From Microglena sp. YARC (lineage: Eukaryota; Chlorophyta; Chlorophyceae; Chlamydomonadales; Chlamydomonadaceae), in contig CM039462.1 in the NCBI GenBank assembly GCA_022414725.1, forward strand, positions 55,426,624-55,490,623: a stretch of 64,000 nucleotides of DNA, given 5' to 3'. The notes beneath the pieces are model-generated. The model was not told the origin of the DNA. It worked only from the letters and a program-made list of their open reading frames with translations, and did no database searches. Position 1 is the first letter of the stretch, and each line of letters opens with the position of its first letter. The position numbers were made by a program, and so were the translations under genes. Of this stretch, positions 30,655-41,412 are shown in pieces.

Positions 30655-31365
30655 GGTGATAATAGAATAGAATGAACGCCTGGAGGCGTGGCTTTAATTC
30701 CTAGCCTCAAGGGCTGTACAGCTGTGCCAGGACGGCAGGACCGCACCAGGAGACAGTACAGGTTATGGCGGGTTGTAAGAGGAGAGAAACTGACGGGTGA
30801 GGGAGCGTTCCAAACGACGACGTGTAACAATGATGGAGTGGGCAACGTGGACAGCATGAACATGGAGTGAGCGTAGTAGAGGAGGGAGTTTGGTTTGGGG
30901 AACGCCGAGGGTCACTAGAGTGGTGTCGATGGTGGAGAAGATGGTACCATATGTGCCTAGAAGAGTAATGTGGGGTGTGTGGGGGGCGAGAGTCCAGCCT
31001 GCATGACGGAGATAGGTCAAGAGGGAAGCGTGTTGAGCAGATTTAGCGATGGTGGCATCGTGACGGGAGTCGTGTGTGTAGCCGAGTTCCAGTACGTGAA
31101 TGATACATGGCTGTTGGAGGGCGTGGAGTCGCTCTGGGGTGAGAGTTGCATTCATAGTCGGGGCGTGAGCTGGGTTGATACCTTGAATAATGAGGAGATC
31201 CGGGCGGAGCTTGGAGAGGAGGTCCAAGGGGGTAGCGGGTAAGAGCCAGGAAGGAAGACGGTTACTATAGACACCAGTTGGAAGTTCGTTACATCTAGTA
31301 GCATCTAGGATAAACAATGAGGAGCCTAGAGAGCCAGAATAAATGGCAGTGGAAATTTGAAGCAA
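30655..31365 (-). mobile_element. 3' end of a 5'-truncated non-LTR (LINE) retrotransposon
   Basis: It contains the C-terminal end of a LINE ORF (30763-31365), a short 3' UTR, and an ATTCTATTCTATTATC tail near 30655-30675 on the minus strand. Reverse transcriptase and endonuclease domains are absent, as expected for 5' truncation. No target duplication was found. Confidence 0.6.
30763..31365 (-). pseudogene. C-terminal fragment of a LINE ORF2-like protein
   Basis: About 200 codons are open to TAA at 30763. It has FILDATRCNELP, then LRPDLLIIQGI, then IIHVLELGYTHDS, then KSAQHASLLTYLRHAGW, then HVHAVHVAHSIIVTRRRLE. This order, with VLEVGYxxD, QHxxLxxxLxxxGW, a TLGxxGTI-type strand and a conserved HxHAVH segment, is the region after the reverse transcriptase in LINE elements of green algae and other algae, as I recall them. 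The function of that domain is unknown to me. The upstream border is set by a break in similarity, not by a start codon. Confidence 0.6.
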
Positions 31366-31446
31366 GGCCCGATTGTGTCGCGAAATATATTGAGCCCGGA
31401 GTTGAGGGTGGGTACATGATCCAAGGATGTGACCAGCTGTGTCTAA

Positions 31447-31880
31447 CAGCTTGTTTCCAACCAGTTGGGGGTCCGGTTAAGGATTGTGTGTTTGGAGGGT
31501 TCAGACTCGACCTCTAACCGGACCCTTAACTGGTTGGAAACATTCCACCAGTTACGCAGCCTTTTGCATCTGACCAGGTGAGTTCAAAATGGGTCAACGT
31601 GGCAAATGCTCTTTGCAACACTTCCTCGCGATTCAAACGCTGATTTCAGCATTTATTCCGCTTCTTGCCGCTGCTGGTTGCTTCGTGACGTCACCAGATC
31701 TATTTCAACAACCGAATTTAACCGCCCCTTAACTTTCTTTAACGGCGGGGGGGGTGCGCCGTTGCACTAACCGGGACGGTTGGTCTTTAACCGGACCTCA
31801 ACTTTTTGTGTTTCCGACCAAACACCGGTTAGCGCCGAAAATAACGAATTTAACCGCCGCTTAACCGGACCCTTAAGCTG
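31447..31880 (+). mobile_element. PIF/Harbinger-type element, 434 bp, TAA target duplication
   Basis: It begins CAGCTTGTTTCCAACCAG and ends with the degraded complement GGACCCTTAAGCTG, flanked by TAA at 31444-31446 and 31881-31883. A three-base TAA/TTA duplication is the hallmark of PIF/Harbinger transposons. It matches the larger copy at 62329-62932 in reverse orientation with a central deletion. Around 31600 it still encodes the start of the family ORF, QHFLAIQTLISAFIPLLAA. Confidence 0.75.
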
Positions 31881-32020
31881 TAAGGGCGTGTTTCTACTAT
31901 AATAACTGACTGTTAAAGTATAGGTATATATGGGATAACTGTTCTGCTATAGATCAGTGATTTCCACTGATCTATAACAGCGCGTTTCCGCGCGCGCGCG
32001 CGCTGTTATAGATCAGTAGA

Positions 32021-32909
32021 TGTTACACCACGATTCGGGTGTGACACGAATATACGCGCACGTAGCGCAGTACAGTCAGATATGAGAGCTTCAAGTAGTA
32101 GTTTTGGGGCGCGGACCTGTGGAAGGTTCCGTCGCCATGGTAGGGGACTGTTCAATCGTCCCGATCTCTGATCTAGTCGCCGCCAATGGAAAGGGGCCAA
32201 GCCATGTTTTATGTAACCTTGTTTTTCCGCCCTCTGAAGGCCTATAAATACAGTGCCTACGCCTGAGTCTTCAATTATATCCTAATTCACTTGTAACCCC
32301 GAGTCAAGAGTCACTCCTGGAGCCCCGTCCCTTGTCCCAGTTTCCTCTACGTGAGTTGTCTTGGATCCCCCGCATCGCCCTGTCGGACATATCCTTGTCC
32401 CGACCCAATAGCCTGATTACCAAGCCCTGGAAACCCAAGACCTCTGAGCAAGTACGTACCTTAGTGGTGCTATTGCCTGATACTTGCGCTTAGGCTCGGA
32501 ATTATATTAGTTCCCCCCGGAAAGTTACGAGCAATAGCGCCGTTCCTCTCTGTCCTGTCATTGACGGAATTAGTAAAGTCCCCCTAAGCAGTACGAGCAA
32601 GTAATAGCGCTCGGCTGTCTTTCCTGCCGTAGGCACGGATTCCGTGTTACTCGCCGTACGACACCCTCCCCACCCTCCCCCTTGAGAAGTACGGATCTAA
32701 GCCCCGTGTCTATCTTTCCTACCTACGTGGGATTAGTCACCAGTGTCGCAGACCAGTCTGCTTCACTCGTGTAGAAAGTAAGAGAAGTACACCTGTGTTA
32801 GTCAGAGTGTAGCAATACCATACTCGTCTGCTTATCAGTCAGTGTGTTACTGTTGTATTGTAGGTCACTCTAAAGCGCGCACCATAGCAACCAAATCATC
32901 AGTGTTACA
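32021..32909 (+). mobile_element. Solo LTR, 889 bp, with 5-bp target duplication GTAGA
   Basis: It starts TGTTACACCACG and ends CAGTGTTACA. GTAGA lies on both sides (32016-32020 and 32910-32914). A TATA-like CTATAAATACAG occurs at 32241-32252 with a C-rich segment downstream, as expected for an LTR promoter. No internal retrotransposon region is present, so recombination between LTRs is likely. It is unrelated to the LTR at 3887. Confidence 0.8.
32241..32252 (+). promoter_or_regulatory. TATA-like box in the solo LTR
   Basis: CTATAAATACAG lies about 220 bp into the LTR. The assignment is by motif and position. Confidence 0.45.
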
Positions 32910-33166
32910 GTAGATCAGATAAAAATCCTGTTGACCGCGCATCTGTCCTCCCGCGCGTTATATATATTTTCGTCTGCATAAATTATTGTCCTCCCAATGT
33001 GAAAAATTGTTGCGCCTTACTGTGGTATTTGCGAGTACCGCATCCCACTGACATGTTCCGCGTCCCACTGACTGGGGTTGGGAGGGTTTAGGCTCGAGCT
33101 CTAACCGAGCGCTGAACTGGTTGGAAACACAAAGCAGTCTTTTGCAGCTAGCCAGGTCAGCTCGAA

Positions 33167-33397
33167 ATGGACCATCGTGGCAGAGTCGCTTCTCAGCACT
33201 TCATGGCGGTTCACACGCTAATTCAAGCGTTCATTCCGCTTCTTGCTGCTTCTTCCCGCTTCAACGTCATGAAGAGATTCCGCTGTTGCAGCTGTTGCAG
33301 CTGGTGCAGGTGTTCCAGCTGTTGCAGCTGTTGCAGCTGGTGCTGGTGCTGCTGTTGGCGCAGCTCCTGCGATACATCTGGCGCATGGTCTTGCTGA
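33167..33397 (+). pseudogene. N-terminal part of the Harbinger-family ORF, running into a GCTGTTGCA repeat
   Basis: It starts MDHRGRVASQHFMAVHTLIQ AFIPLLAASSRFN, closely matching the ORF on the minus strand at 62791-62567 and the remnant near 31605. After about 39 codons the reading enters GCTGTTGCAGCTGG repeats and becomes cysteine- and tryptophan-rich, so the original gene is disrupted. The function of the protein is unknown. Confidence 0.45.
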
Positions 33398-33544
33398 TGA
33401 TCAGCCGAAAATTGCGTGGCAGGGACGTTATCCTGCGGCTGCGAAGCCATGTTGGAGATATTGCGCGAAATAATTAGATCAATGTTCAGTGTCCGAGCAA
33501 TGATGAAATAATGCAGGGCTCCAAAGCGGCTTGATCGATTTCAA

Positions 33545-33546
<2 letters not shown>

Positions 33547-33592
<46 letters not shown>
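33547..33592 (+). repeat. Poly(dG) tract, 46 nt
   Basis: Uninterrupted run of 46 G, the longest homopolymer in the window. It lies inside the split Harbinger-type element. Confidence 0.95.
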
Positions 33593-33593
<1 letters not shown>

Positions 33594-33697
33594 GAGAAGG
33601 CGCGTGCCAACTTGATGACGACACAGGGAACCGAATTTAACCGCCTTTCAACATTTTCAAAGGCGGTCCTCGGCGCCATTGAAAATAATTGCAACTA

Positions 33698-34440
33698 GCA
33701 TCTGAGCCCGTTGTACCGACGGGCGGACCCCCCCCGTGGCCACGTCAGCGACAGGTGTCGACCCCCGTGGCCACGTCAGCGACAGGTCTCGGGAAATCGA
33801 GATCCGAAAACGGGTAACTCCGAAACGGGTTATCCGGAAACCACTGCCCCTGGCCGCCCCTGGCCACGTCACCGAATGGCAGTCAGCGAGCGGGCAAGAG
33901 TGCGTGAGAGCACAGGAGAAGGAGAAGGGAACGCTGCGACGGGGGGAGCTGCATGCGAAGTTATTAACAGTGGCAGCGAAAATTATGGGAAAGAGTTTGG
34001 GCAGACAAAGAGAGGCTACACCGTTGAATATAGCGGGACTCAAGCAGCGAGCACCGAAAATAGCTGAAGTGCGAAGGAAAATTCGCGTTTCATAACGGCT
34101 AGGCTCAGGAAATGCAGTGCAAAGCAGCGCACCAAGCCGGGTAACCTTGGACGGGTGCGGGTGCAGGTGGGTGGTCGGCAGCAGACAAGCAATCGTTCCT
34201 GTGGCTGCCACCTGGGCAACAGGTCGGCAAGATATGGAACCAAAACCCCAAGCGGCTAGGCCAAAAGGCGCCGACCACGCGCCGGGCACGCTCTAAACCT
34301 CGGACGCTTACTACCTGCAACTATTAGATATACTGATGACTAGCATCTGAGCCCGTCGTACCGACGGGAGGACCCCCGTGGCCACGTCTGCGACAGGTCT
34401 CGGAAAATCGAGATCCGAAACCAAAGAAACCAATGCCCTG
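33698..34440 (+). repeat. Duplicated module with GTGGCCACGTCAGCGACAGG
   Basis: A tandem pair of about 40 bp at 33725-33790 and a third copy at 34370-34400, the third introduced by the same CATCTGAGCCCGT(C/T)GTACCGACGGG. The 600 bp between them hold no recognised gene. Confidence 0.7.
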
Positions 34441-34499
34441 AAACCACGCGCTAAACCCTCGCGCTACTTTATATAATAAGATTATGATTATTATAGTTG

Positions 34500-35000
34500 A
34501 GACTAGTACGGTAGCCCGTGTGGCCGGTGGCCACATCTACTCTCACGAAGCCCCCCCCCCCCCCCCCCCCCATCATAGTAAGTGCCCGTTTGGCCTTTGG
34601 CCACACCTATTTGGGGCTGGTTACATAATGGTTTACACTTGAAGCCCCCCCCATTCACAGTTTCACACACCACCACACAAACCATTATCCGCCCCTCCCC
34701 CCTTCCCTCTCCGTTGGCCACACCTGTTGTGGCTGGGATGCAAAACGGTTTTCTCTGCAGTGCATGCAACTCAAAACATTGACGGACGCATATCCCTTGC
34801 GATGGTCTCCCTTGTGCACCCACAAGCACACAAACACCACCGCCCGCCCCCCCCCCCCCCCCCCTAGTTATCTCCCCACAACACACACCCAACCATGTAC
34901 CCCCGCCCACAAACATACTCCTTTACTCTTCCTGACATATCTCCTGACTCCATCCCTTCCCCCCCCCCAGCCATCCCCCAGCCCCCCCCCCCCCTGAATC
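34500..35000 (+). repeat. C-rich repeats with GTTTGGCC/TTGGCCACACCT modules
   Basis: Three diverged modules with GGCCACACCT followed by CCCC runs (34515, 34595, 34715). C runs are 21 nt (34551-34571) and 18 nt (34847-34864). A 29-bp ATGAATCCACATGTTGAGG repeat starts just after, at 34995. Confidence 0.7.
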
Positions 35001-36090
35001 CACATGTTGAGGTGTTAGTCATGAATCCACATGTTGAGGTGTTAGTCATGAATCCACATGACTAACCAGAGTCTAACATGAATCCACACGCACCCACAAG
35101 CACACACACTACATATCTGCCTCCCTCCACTTCAGCTGTGGGCTTTGCCATAGCTGAAAGGCAAACGGGACGAGGAGCATCGACAACGTTTGCGCATCAT
35201 CCGACTCCGCTAAAAGCATCGGACCTGCTTCCCTGCCACCTCAGCTGTGATCGATAGTCGACCCCACTGAAAAAGCTGAACCTGCGCAATCGCAACTGTA
35301 TATAGCTAAAGCTTCTTCTTAGCGAGCATGTATTCAGTTCGGCCGAAGAACAATCCTGTTCACCGCAACTGCTCTCGAAGTCAACTCGATCTGAGACTTG
35401 GAAACATCGCTAGGTTACAATTCAACTTTGCCGCGTGCTCGCTATCGCACATGTTTCTCGATGCAGTGGGAAGAAGTTGCAGCCAAGTTGCTGATTTGAG
35501 ATGTTCGGTCAAGTTAGGGCGAGAATGCTCAGCGAGATTTTTCATTCGGCCAACTTTGATGCGTACTTGCTATGGCACAATGCGGAGCGACATGTTTCTC
35601 AATGCAGTGGGAAGAATTTGCAGTCAAGTTTGTGACATGGGATGGATGCGATCCGGACATTTCTGACAGGTCGGCTGACTCACCAAGTCACCTCCCGTTG
35701 TGCGCAGCGACAGGTCTCTTGACGCAAGGGAATGGTCTTGCAGAGATACATGGGGAAAGCTTGTAGGAAGACGAACTGTAGCGCTACCGAAATCAGGTGG
35801 ATGAACTCAGGCGGGGAAAGGAGAAATCGGGCGGGATGCGCAACAGGTAGAATACGCAGGAGGCGCAGGTTGCTTAAGGCAGAATTCGCGGGAGGCCAAT
35901 CAGGCAGAAGTCAAAGCAGGAGGGATAAAAAGCGTGAATTGGCTGAGCGTGAATTGGCTGGGCGGGAATTGGCTGGGCGGGAAGTCGGTTAAGTCGGTTA
36001 CGCGATGACACCACCACGACCACCACGACCACCACGACCACCACGACCGCCGCGACCACGACCATGATTTATTTATATATATAGATATTC
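35000..36090. other. Spacer with local repeats, no supported gene
   Basis: TGTTTCTCGATGCAGTGGGAAG occurs at 35452 and, similar, at 35592. (GAATTGGCTGGGCGG)n lies at 35935-35985 and (ACCACGACC)n at 36007-36060. No plausible gene. Confidence 0.5.
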
Positions 36091-36203
36091 GTCTTCAACC
36101 GGCTTTCAACTATTGGTGTTTCCGACCAAACACCGGTTGAAAGGCTTCGCAACCGAATTTAACTGCCGTTCAACCGGACCTTCAACTGGTTGGAAACAAG
36201 CTG
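36090..36203 (+). mobile_element. Right end of the split PIF/Harbinger-family element
   Basis: GTGTTTCCGACCAAACACCGG and CAACTGGTTGGAAACAAGCT G match the right end of the copies at 31880 and (reversed) 62329. A hAT element inserted directly beside it. Confidence 0.65.
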
Positions 36204-36210
36204 TATACTA

Positions 36211-37157
36211 CAGAGGGGAGGGGTGACACGAGGAGGGGCCCCTTCGATTTTGACCCAGACCCACTATGATACGACTTCAAAGGGTCGGGAAGGGAAACCC
36301 TGCTTCGAACCTTCGAAATTTCGTCTTGTCAGACCAACCATTTCCCCCATGATTAAGCATCTCTTCTGGGAAACTTCGCGCAAGTTGCAACTCGGTATCC
36401 TAGCCCCCATGGACTCACCTCCGGCTTCTTCGGTTGCCGCAGATGAGAAAAATAACAGAATAACAAGCTGGACGTTTTTTTATTTGTCCCGAGCACCTGC
36501 TTTTTTACTTGCCGATGGGAGCTGCAGCCCCGCAGATGTAGCTCGCAATGGCAACCAGAGCAATCTGTCTGAAAATTGTGCCAATCGGCTCCCGTACCTG
36601 GTGCTGAAGATGCGCTAATGAGCCCGAGGGATTGCGCTGCTTGCAACTCGAGCTCTCTCAACCACCTGCTCATTATGGCGCTCTTCTGTCCAGCGCAGAA
36701 ATGTTAGTTTCCGGAAAACTGTCTGGACGTGTCTAGCGATGAGGCTCAGCCCTGCCTGGCGAGGCTGCCTCGTCTACCTGGGAAACCCACCCACCCGTGC
36801 GCGAATACAAGCCTGTGGCGAAATGACACTGTCTGGCCAGCACAAATCAAATGAGGGGCGCATAGGCTCCTACCCACAGCCTACGCAGGTTTTGCGCAAC
36901 GGCAAGTAACGGCACGAAGCAGCATGAGCCGATACGCGTTGGCTCATTGGCTGGCCACTTTCATACCGAAACCTAGGAGGATCAGAAGGCCGGGAAATGA
37001 GTTTCTGGGGGGGAGGAAGTTGAAAGCGACGAAGTTTTGTTTTCAACCTCGAATAATCGAAGCTTGTTCCGAAAGGTACCTCGCCCTTCGAAACCCTATC
37101 ATACAGAGTCCAGGTCGAAATCGTAGGCCCTCCTCCTCGTGTCACCCCTCCCCTCTG
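36211..37157 (+). mobile_element. hAT-type transposon, 947 bp, non-autonomous
   Basis: It starts CAGAGGGGAGGGGTGACACG and ends with the exact complement. The TIR continues imperfectly for about 115 bp. An 8-bp target duplication, GTATACTA, lies at 36203-36210 and 37158-37165 without mismatch. Eight-base duplications and CA(G)-initiated TIRs define the hAT superfamily. No transposase is encoded. Confidence 0.88.
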
Positions 37158-37165
37158 GTATACTA

Positions 37166-37950
37166 GACTGTAAGCTTTGAGTCCTCACCGTCACTTTTTT
37201 AGTGTAAACAAGAGCACTTTTTCGAGCACTTTATCGAGCACTTTCCCGACACATTCCGAGACTTTCCGAATCGCGTCTGCCTCGTTCGATTTGGTTTCTA
37301 TCTAACTGACATTGTCATGAATCAGGATCATAATCCCCGCGGAGTCACCTCGGGCTAATTCGGTTGCTTCTGGTGAACTTGAAGTCAGAAAAGCTTTGGT
37401 ATAAATATTTCTGATATGATCGAAACTGCTCTTTACCACTGCCTTGACGAGTTGGTTTCGAACTGACACTGTCATCAATCTCAAATCTGTTTTTGCGCAA
37501 ATTTAGAACTCGTTGTTAGGAAACTGCGATTACTTTTCATTTCATGGTAAGCTTTGGTTTCAGACATTTCTGCGATGCGCGAAACTGCTTTTTAGCTCCC
37601 GATCGGCGACTAGGACCACTAACACCTCAGATCTAGCTTGCAAACGTCGGGGGCAAATCTGTATGCATGTTTTGCCGATCGGTTTCCATTGCTCCCTGTG
37701 AAGATGCGCTGAAGGTCCTGGGTGATTGCGTTTTTAATCTTTCTCTCGTCCAGTCTCGTCCTTAATTTGTTTCTAGCTCAATAGGAGGCAATTAATCGCA
37801 ACTCGCGCCCTCATCCCGCCATAACGTTTCCTCTCCCTGCACAACCTGATTACCTAGAAACGAAAAGGAACTGTATATCAGGACAGGAATCTAGCTAGGA
37901 GCAGTCGCCATTGAAATCGGCGAAACCCGAGGCTGCATTGTCCGACTAGC
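37166..37950. other. Unassigned sequence
   Basis: Contains GAGCACTTT repeats at 37205-37245 and a TCATGAATCAGGATCATAAT-type region, but no gene or element I can support. Confidence 0.35.
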
Positions 37951-37956
37951 TAAGGG

Positions 37957-38118
37957 GTAGGTCACACTGCTTTTGCTTTTGGTCGATTTAGCCTTTGCTT
38001 TTGGTTCGATTTCGGTCCGATTTTGGTCCGATTTTGGTGGGGACCAAAAGCGACCAAAATCGGACCAAAAGCGGACCAAAAGCTAAATCGAAAGCAAAAT
38101 CTGGTCTTTGAAACAATT
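37957..38118 (+). mobile_element. Foldback element with GGTCCGATTTTGG repeats
   Basis: The left half (TGCTTTTGGTCGATTTAG, then GGTCCGATTTTGG twice) is complementary to the right half (ACCAAAATCGGACC, then AGCTAAATCGAAAGCAAAA), with the centre near 38040. The arms are about 70 bp. Each arm carries its own short tandem repeats. Confidence 0.6.
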
Positions 38119-38319
38119 ATTGATCCGATTTTGCTTTTGGTCAGCTATTTAAATACAGGAGTATAACTGTTTGTTTTCAAGTCTAAAAGCTTTAACGTTT
38201 TTGAACTGATGACAATTATTTTACAGCCCCCCAAGTGCCGATGCCTTCAAAACATGTGCGCTGTCAAAAAAACGCACTTGCCTTTGAAAAGTGCGCTCGC
38301 ACCAGTTTTTAATTGGTGC

Positions 38320-38465
38320 GCTTTTTTTTCCGGGACCTGCAGGACCTGCAGGACCTGCAAGGTGCTGGGACCTGGAGGACCTGCAGGGAGCTGGGAGCTG
38401 GGAGCAGCGAGCCGGGAGCTGCCCGCAGCAGGGACGGAGCTACGGGGAGCTGCAAGTAGGGAGAC
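38320..38465 (+). repeat. Short GC-rich tandem repeats
   Basis: (CCTGCAGGA)n at 38335-38385 followed by (GAGCTGG)n-type repeats. Confidence 0.8.
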
Positions 38466-38679
38466 TGGATAGTGGAAACAATACAGATTTGGGAACCTCT
38501 GTTACATTGGTAAAATGGGCAGAGAAAACAGACCGTTGATTTGGCCTGGAAAACATGTAGACCCTTAGGCTGTAAACCGTTGACTATAGAGTCTATTATA
38601 GGGTCAAAAAGTGTACATTAACCGGTTGTTACAGCATAGCAAGGGTCCACCTGTAGACTGTTAAATGGACCGTTGTTGG

Positions 38680-39160
38680 ACAACCGTTGGTGATACAGTC
38701 TACAACAACAGTGGGTGTACCGTATATGTACACCATTGATTGCCTCCATTCAACAGTCGCACTTACTGTTATGTAACCCCTAATTGAGACTGTCACCTAC
38801 CGTTTACCGCCCTACATTCAACAGTTGTCCTTACTGTTTTGCAACCCCTATTTGTATTTGTCACCGACTGTTTCCCGCCCTACATTCAACAGTTGTCCAA
38901 ACTGTTAGGTCGCCCCTAATAGAGATTGTCACCGACTGTTTCTCGCCCTACATTCAACAGTTGTCCAAACAGTTAGGTCGCCCCTAATTGAGATTGTCAC
39001 CGACTGTTTCCCGCCCTACATTCAACAGTTGTCCAAACTGTTAGGTCGCCCCTAATTGAGATTGTCACCGACTGTTTCTCGCCCTACATTCAACAGTCGT
39101 ACAAACCGTTATGGCACCCAGAATTGGGAATGTCAACGACTGATGCCTCGACTCAACAGT
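38680..39160 (+). repeat. 68-bp minisatellite
   Basis: About six copies with CGCCCTACATTCAACAGTTG, AAACTGTTAGGTCGCCCC and GATTGTCACCGACTGTTT. The central four copies are nearly identical and the outer ones diverged. CAACAGTTG is itself palindromic-like. Confidence 0.9.
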
Positions 39161-39398
39161 CGTAATAACCGTCGTGAGAAAGATTGAGAATTTACACTGC
39201 ACCAGCCAATTTTAAAAAAATGAAAATGAAAAAAGGAGACCGAAATTAAAATTGATCACCATGATTGAAGGATACAATATCGATGAACAAGTGGGCGCAT
39301 GATGCAGCCTGTAACACTACGCTATAATCAAAATATATAAGAAGTACCAGTGGGTACCCCATACCATCATCTACATACAGTCACAATATATTTATAAA

Positions 39399-39554
39399 TT
39401 ATGTCTTGCTAGCTCGGAGGGTCTCCTCTTCAATAGCCATGCGCCGCACAACATCCCAAGTGAGTGTCTGAGCTGGGGGGCGTCCCCCCTTGTTGACCTT
39501 CTCGAGAACATTGGTTTTCTTCCACTGCGTCCTCCTGTGCTTCAGAGACTGAAC
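39399..39554 (-). CDS. Last exon of an unrecognised minus-strand gene
   Basis: Acceptor CAATACCCTCACAG precedes 39554. The exon reads VQSLKHRRTQWKKTNVLEKV, then GGRPPAQTLTWDVVRRMAIE, and ends at TAA 39399. It is basic and probably helical. It joins the exon at 40071-40232 in phase 0. No family is recognised. Confidence 0.55.
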   Translation of the reverse strand, partial: VQSLKHRRTQWKKTNVLEKVNKGGRPPAQTLTWDVVRRMAIEEETLRASKT

Positions 39555-40070
39555 CTGTGAGGGTATTGTGCATGTGGATGACTGGGTGAGTATGGGGATT
39601 AGGGCGGGCGGGTGTGTAGATGAGCAGGTAGTGGGGTACGTGGGTGGGTGCATGTGTAGAAGGTGGGTGAGAAGCAGAATATGTGAGTAGGTATATGTGA
39701 GCAGCTTTGTTGCGAGGCTTCTATACTACTCATACAATTGATGGTTGGGAGATGGAGGGCTTTGACGAGGAAAGAACAAGGGTGAGTGAAAGGTGCAGTA
39801 TAAATGCTTATGAGTGAGTAATGGCTAGGTAGTGGGTATGTAGTCGGGTGGGTACGTAGGTAGTGAGTAGGTGGGTGGAAACAAGAGTGAGTGTAAGGTG
39901 CAGAAGCAATGCTTAGGAGTGAGTAATGCATGATACTCCTCTTGCTAGCATCCAAGCATGCATCAAGATTACTTTAAGTGTCGAAGGAAGTAAGCTACAT
40001 TTTACCGCTCGTACGAGTGCCTTTACGGATAATGATGTCAAGAAAAGCGCAGAAACAATAGTGTACTCAC
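39555..40070 (-). other. Intron with G-rich degenerate repeats
   Basis: On the plus strand it is rich in GTGGGTA/GTGAGTA motifs. A segment with GGTGAGTG-AAAGGTGCAG is duplicated 106 bp apart (39773 and 39879). Donor GTGAGTAC at its start and acceptor TCACAG at its end. Confidence 0.55.
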
Positions 40071-40232
40071 AAGGCTGTTCCAGCAACATCTTAAAGGAAT
40101 CCTCGAAGGCTCCGTCCTCCCTGCCTCCAGGACCAGGGTTGCTGCCAAAATGAAGTCCCTGAACTTCAGCGGGTTGAGCACGATGGCCTCTTTCGGCTCC
40201 ATCTGGCCGTCATAGCTGATGTCCCGCATCAG
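40071..40232 (-). CDS. Middle exon of the same unrecognised gene
   Basis: Exon of 54 codons reading LMRDISYDGQMEPKEAIVLN then PLKFRDFILAATLVLEAG. The donor is CCTT/GTGAGTAC. The acceptor is the TAG at 40233-40235; an earlier AG at 40260 would put that TAG in frame, so the nearer acceptor is preferred. With it, all three exons join in phase 0 without a stop. Confidence 0.5.
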
Positions 40233-40593
40233 CTACTCCTTCAAGTTCCTGAGCAACGCCTACACCCAAGGCAGGGTGGGGTGGGGTGGGGTGAGGGGTT
40301 AGATGTACGTATGTGCATATGGTTGATTGGGGAGAGGGGGCAGGATGTATGTGTGTGTGTACGGAGCGAGGGGTTGAGGGGGGGGGGGGGGTTGGGGGGA
40401 GGTGGTGGGGGGGGGGGGGGGGGGGGGCAAGGGCGGAAGGAGCTCTGTGAGGGTTTTGTATGTGTGGAAGTGGGCACAGGTGGGGTGTATGGGGGAGGGG
40501 TCGGTGGGGGGGTTATAACCAAATACTGATATACATGAAGGGAAGCCAACCCCACGCACGTGTGCCTATGTATAGTATGACTAGTTCACCTAC
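40233..40593 (-). other. Intron with a G-rich low-complexity core
   Basis: On the plus strand it holds GGGGTG repeats and two G runs (40378-40391 and 40404-40427, with interruptions). Confidence 0.55.
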
Positions 40594-40918
40594 TGTTTGC
40601 GGTTTCAAGCTGATCAAACTTGGAGTGCTGAACTCTGGCTGCCTTCCCAGCTCAAGCATGTGCATCCCTGGTGTCTTCTGAGCGGATGTTGAACACGGTG
40701 CAGCAGAGGCGCTAATAGTGCCATCTCCATTGCGGAAGAGGTCGCAGAACCATGCTTGCTTGAGCAGGGTACTCTTCTCCCGCTTATCCATCACAGATTC
40801 AAGGAAAGGTCTCCTATCAGTGTTGACTGACGAGATCCAGAAACTCTTGATGGAAGCCATGTCCTTGCTGAACTCCTCTGGGATGGCTTCAGCCAACAGG
40901 AACTGAGCATGATCCACC
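40594..40918 (-). CDS. First visible exon of the same unrecognised gene (5' exons not found)
   Basis: Acceptor with pyrimidine tract (TCTCTCTCCCACTGCCAACGCAG) lies just upstream on the minus strand. The exon reads VDHAQFLLAEAIPEEFSKDM, KSFWISSVNTDRRPFLESVM, KQAWFCDLFRNGDG and PGMHMLELGRQPEF. The donor ACA/GTAGGTGA gives phase 0. The codon pattern and lack of stops over 108 codons, framed by good splice sites, support a real gene. I recognise no domain. Total visible product is about 213 residues, the C-terminal part of a larger protein. Confidence 0.55.
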
Positions 40919-41412
40919 CTGCGTTGGCAGTGGGAGAGAGATCGATTGATTTAGAGTTAGGTATTGGAGGGCTGGACGGTCTCACGGATGGAGGGATGGG
41001 ATGTGGTGTCAGTAGGGAAACATGCACTGCAAATTTGGGTGGGAAGTTTACCCGGCCTTTGATGGAGCCCCTATATATCCTAGGCTAGTTCTGCAGGAAA
41101 GGTTGCCAATATTACAACCTCTGTTAAAATTGTTTCCAAGTCGTCAATTAATAATAGGAAGAAAAGAAATCCAAGTTGCTTGCTAGAGGGATGTAGCCAA
41201 GTTCAATTGGGGAATAATGTAACAATTCACTTGCTGGGAACATCTAATGAAGTACCAAGTAGGAATAATGTACCGATTTAAATTCAACCTCTCAAGTCTT
41301 GCTACATAGGAAATACGACGAGGTTCCTGAATCCATTTTACCAAGTGACAATCTCTCTCCTGGGTACCGCACAAGTAATGTGCCAACAACATGTGTAATT
41401 GTCCAATATACG
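40919..41412. other. Unassigned sequence upstream of the 39.4-40.9 kb gene
   Basis: Probably intron or further upstream region of that gene. No second acceptor-exon pair is convincing. Confidence 0.3.

Larger units (their letters stand above)
33075..33671 (+). mobile_element. PIF/Harbinger-family element, left part, end truncated
   Basis: CTCTAACCGAGCGCTGAACT and GGTTGGAAACAC match the inner part of the family end seen at 31490-31550. The family ORF follows at 33167, then CAACCGAATTTAACCGCC near 33635. The matching right part resumes at 36090, so the element appears split by about 2.4 kb of other DNA. The first 45 bp including the outer TIR are missing. Confidence 0.55.

Noticed and set aside
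33121..33477. Leu/Gln-rich frame over the GCTGTTGCA repeats
   Set aside because: It starts upstream of the conserved family ATG in a different frame and consists mainly of the trinucleotide repeats.
22595..40235. In-frame TAG codons (22595, 30232 and 40233) as a hint of TAG being read as glutamine
   Set aside because: The 988-codon gag frame uses no internal TAG or TAA. The TAG at 40233 is better explained as a splice acceptor. The other two lie in frames that are broken elsewhere as well.
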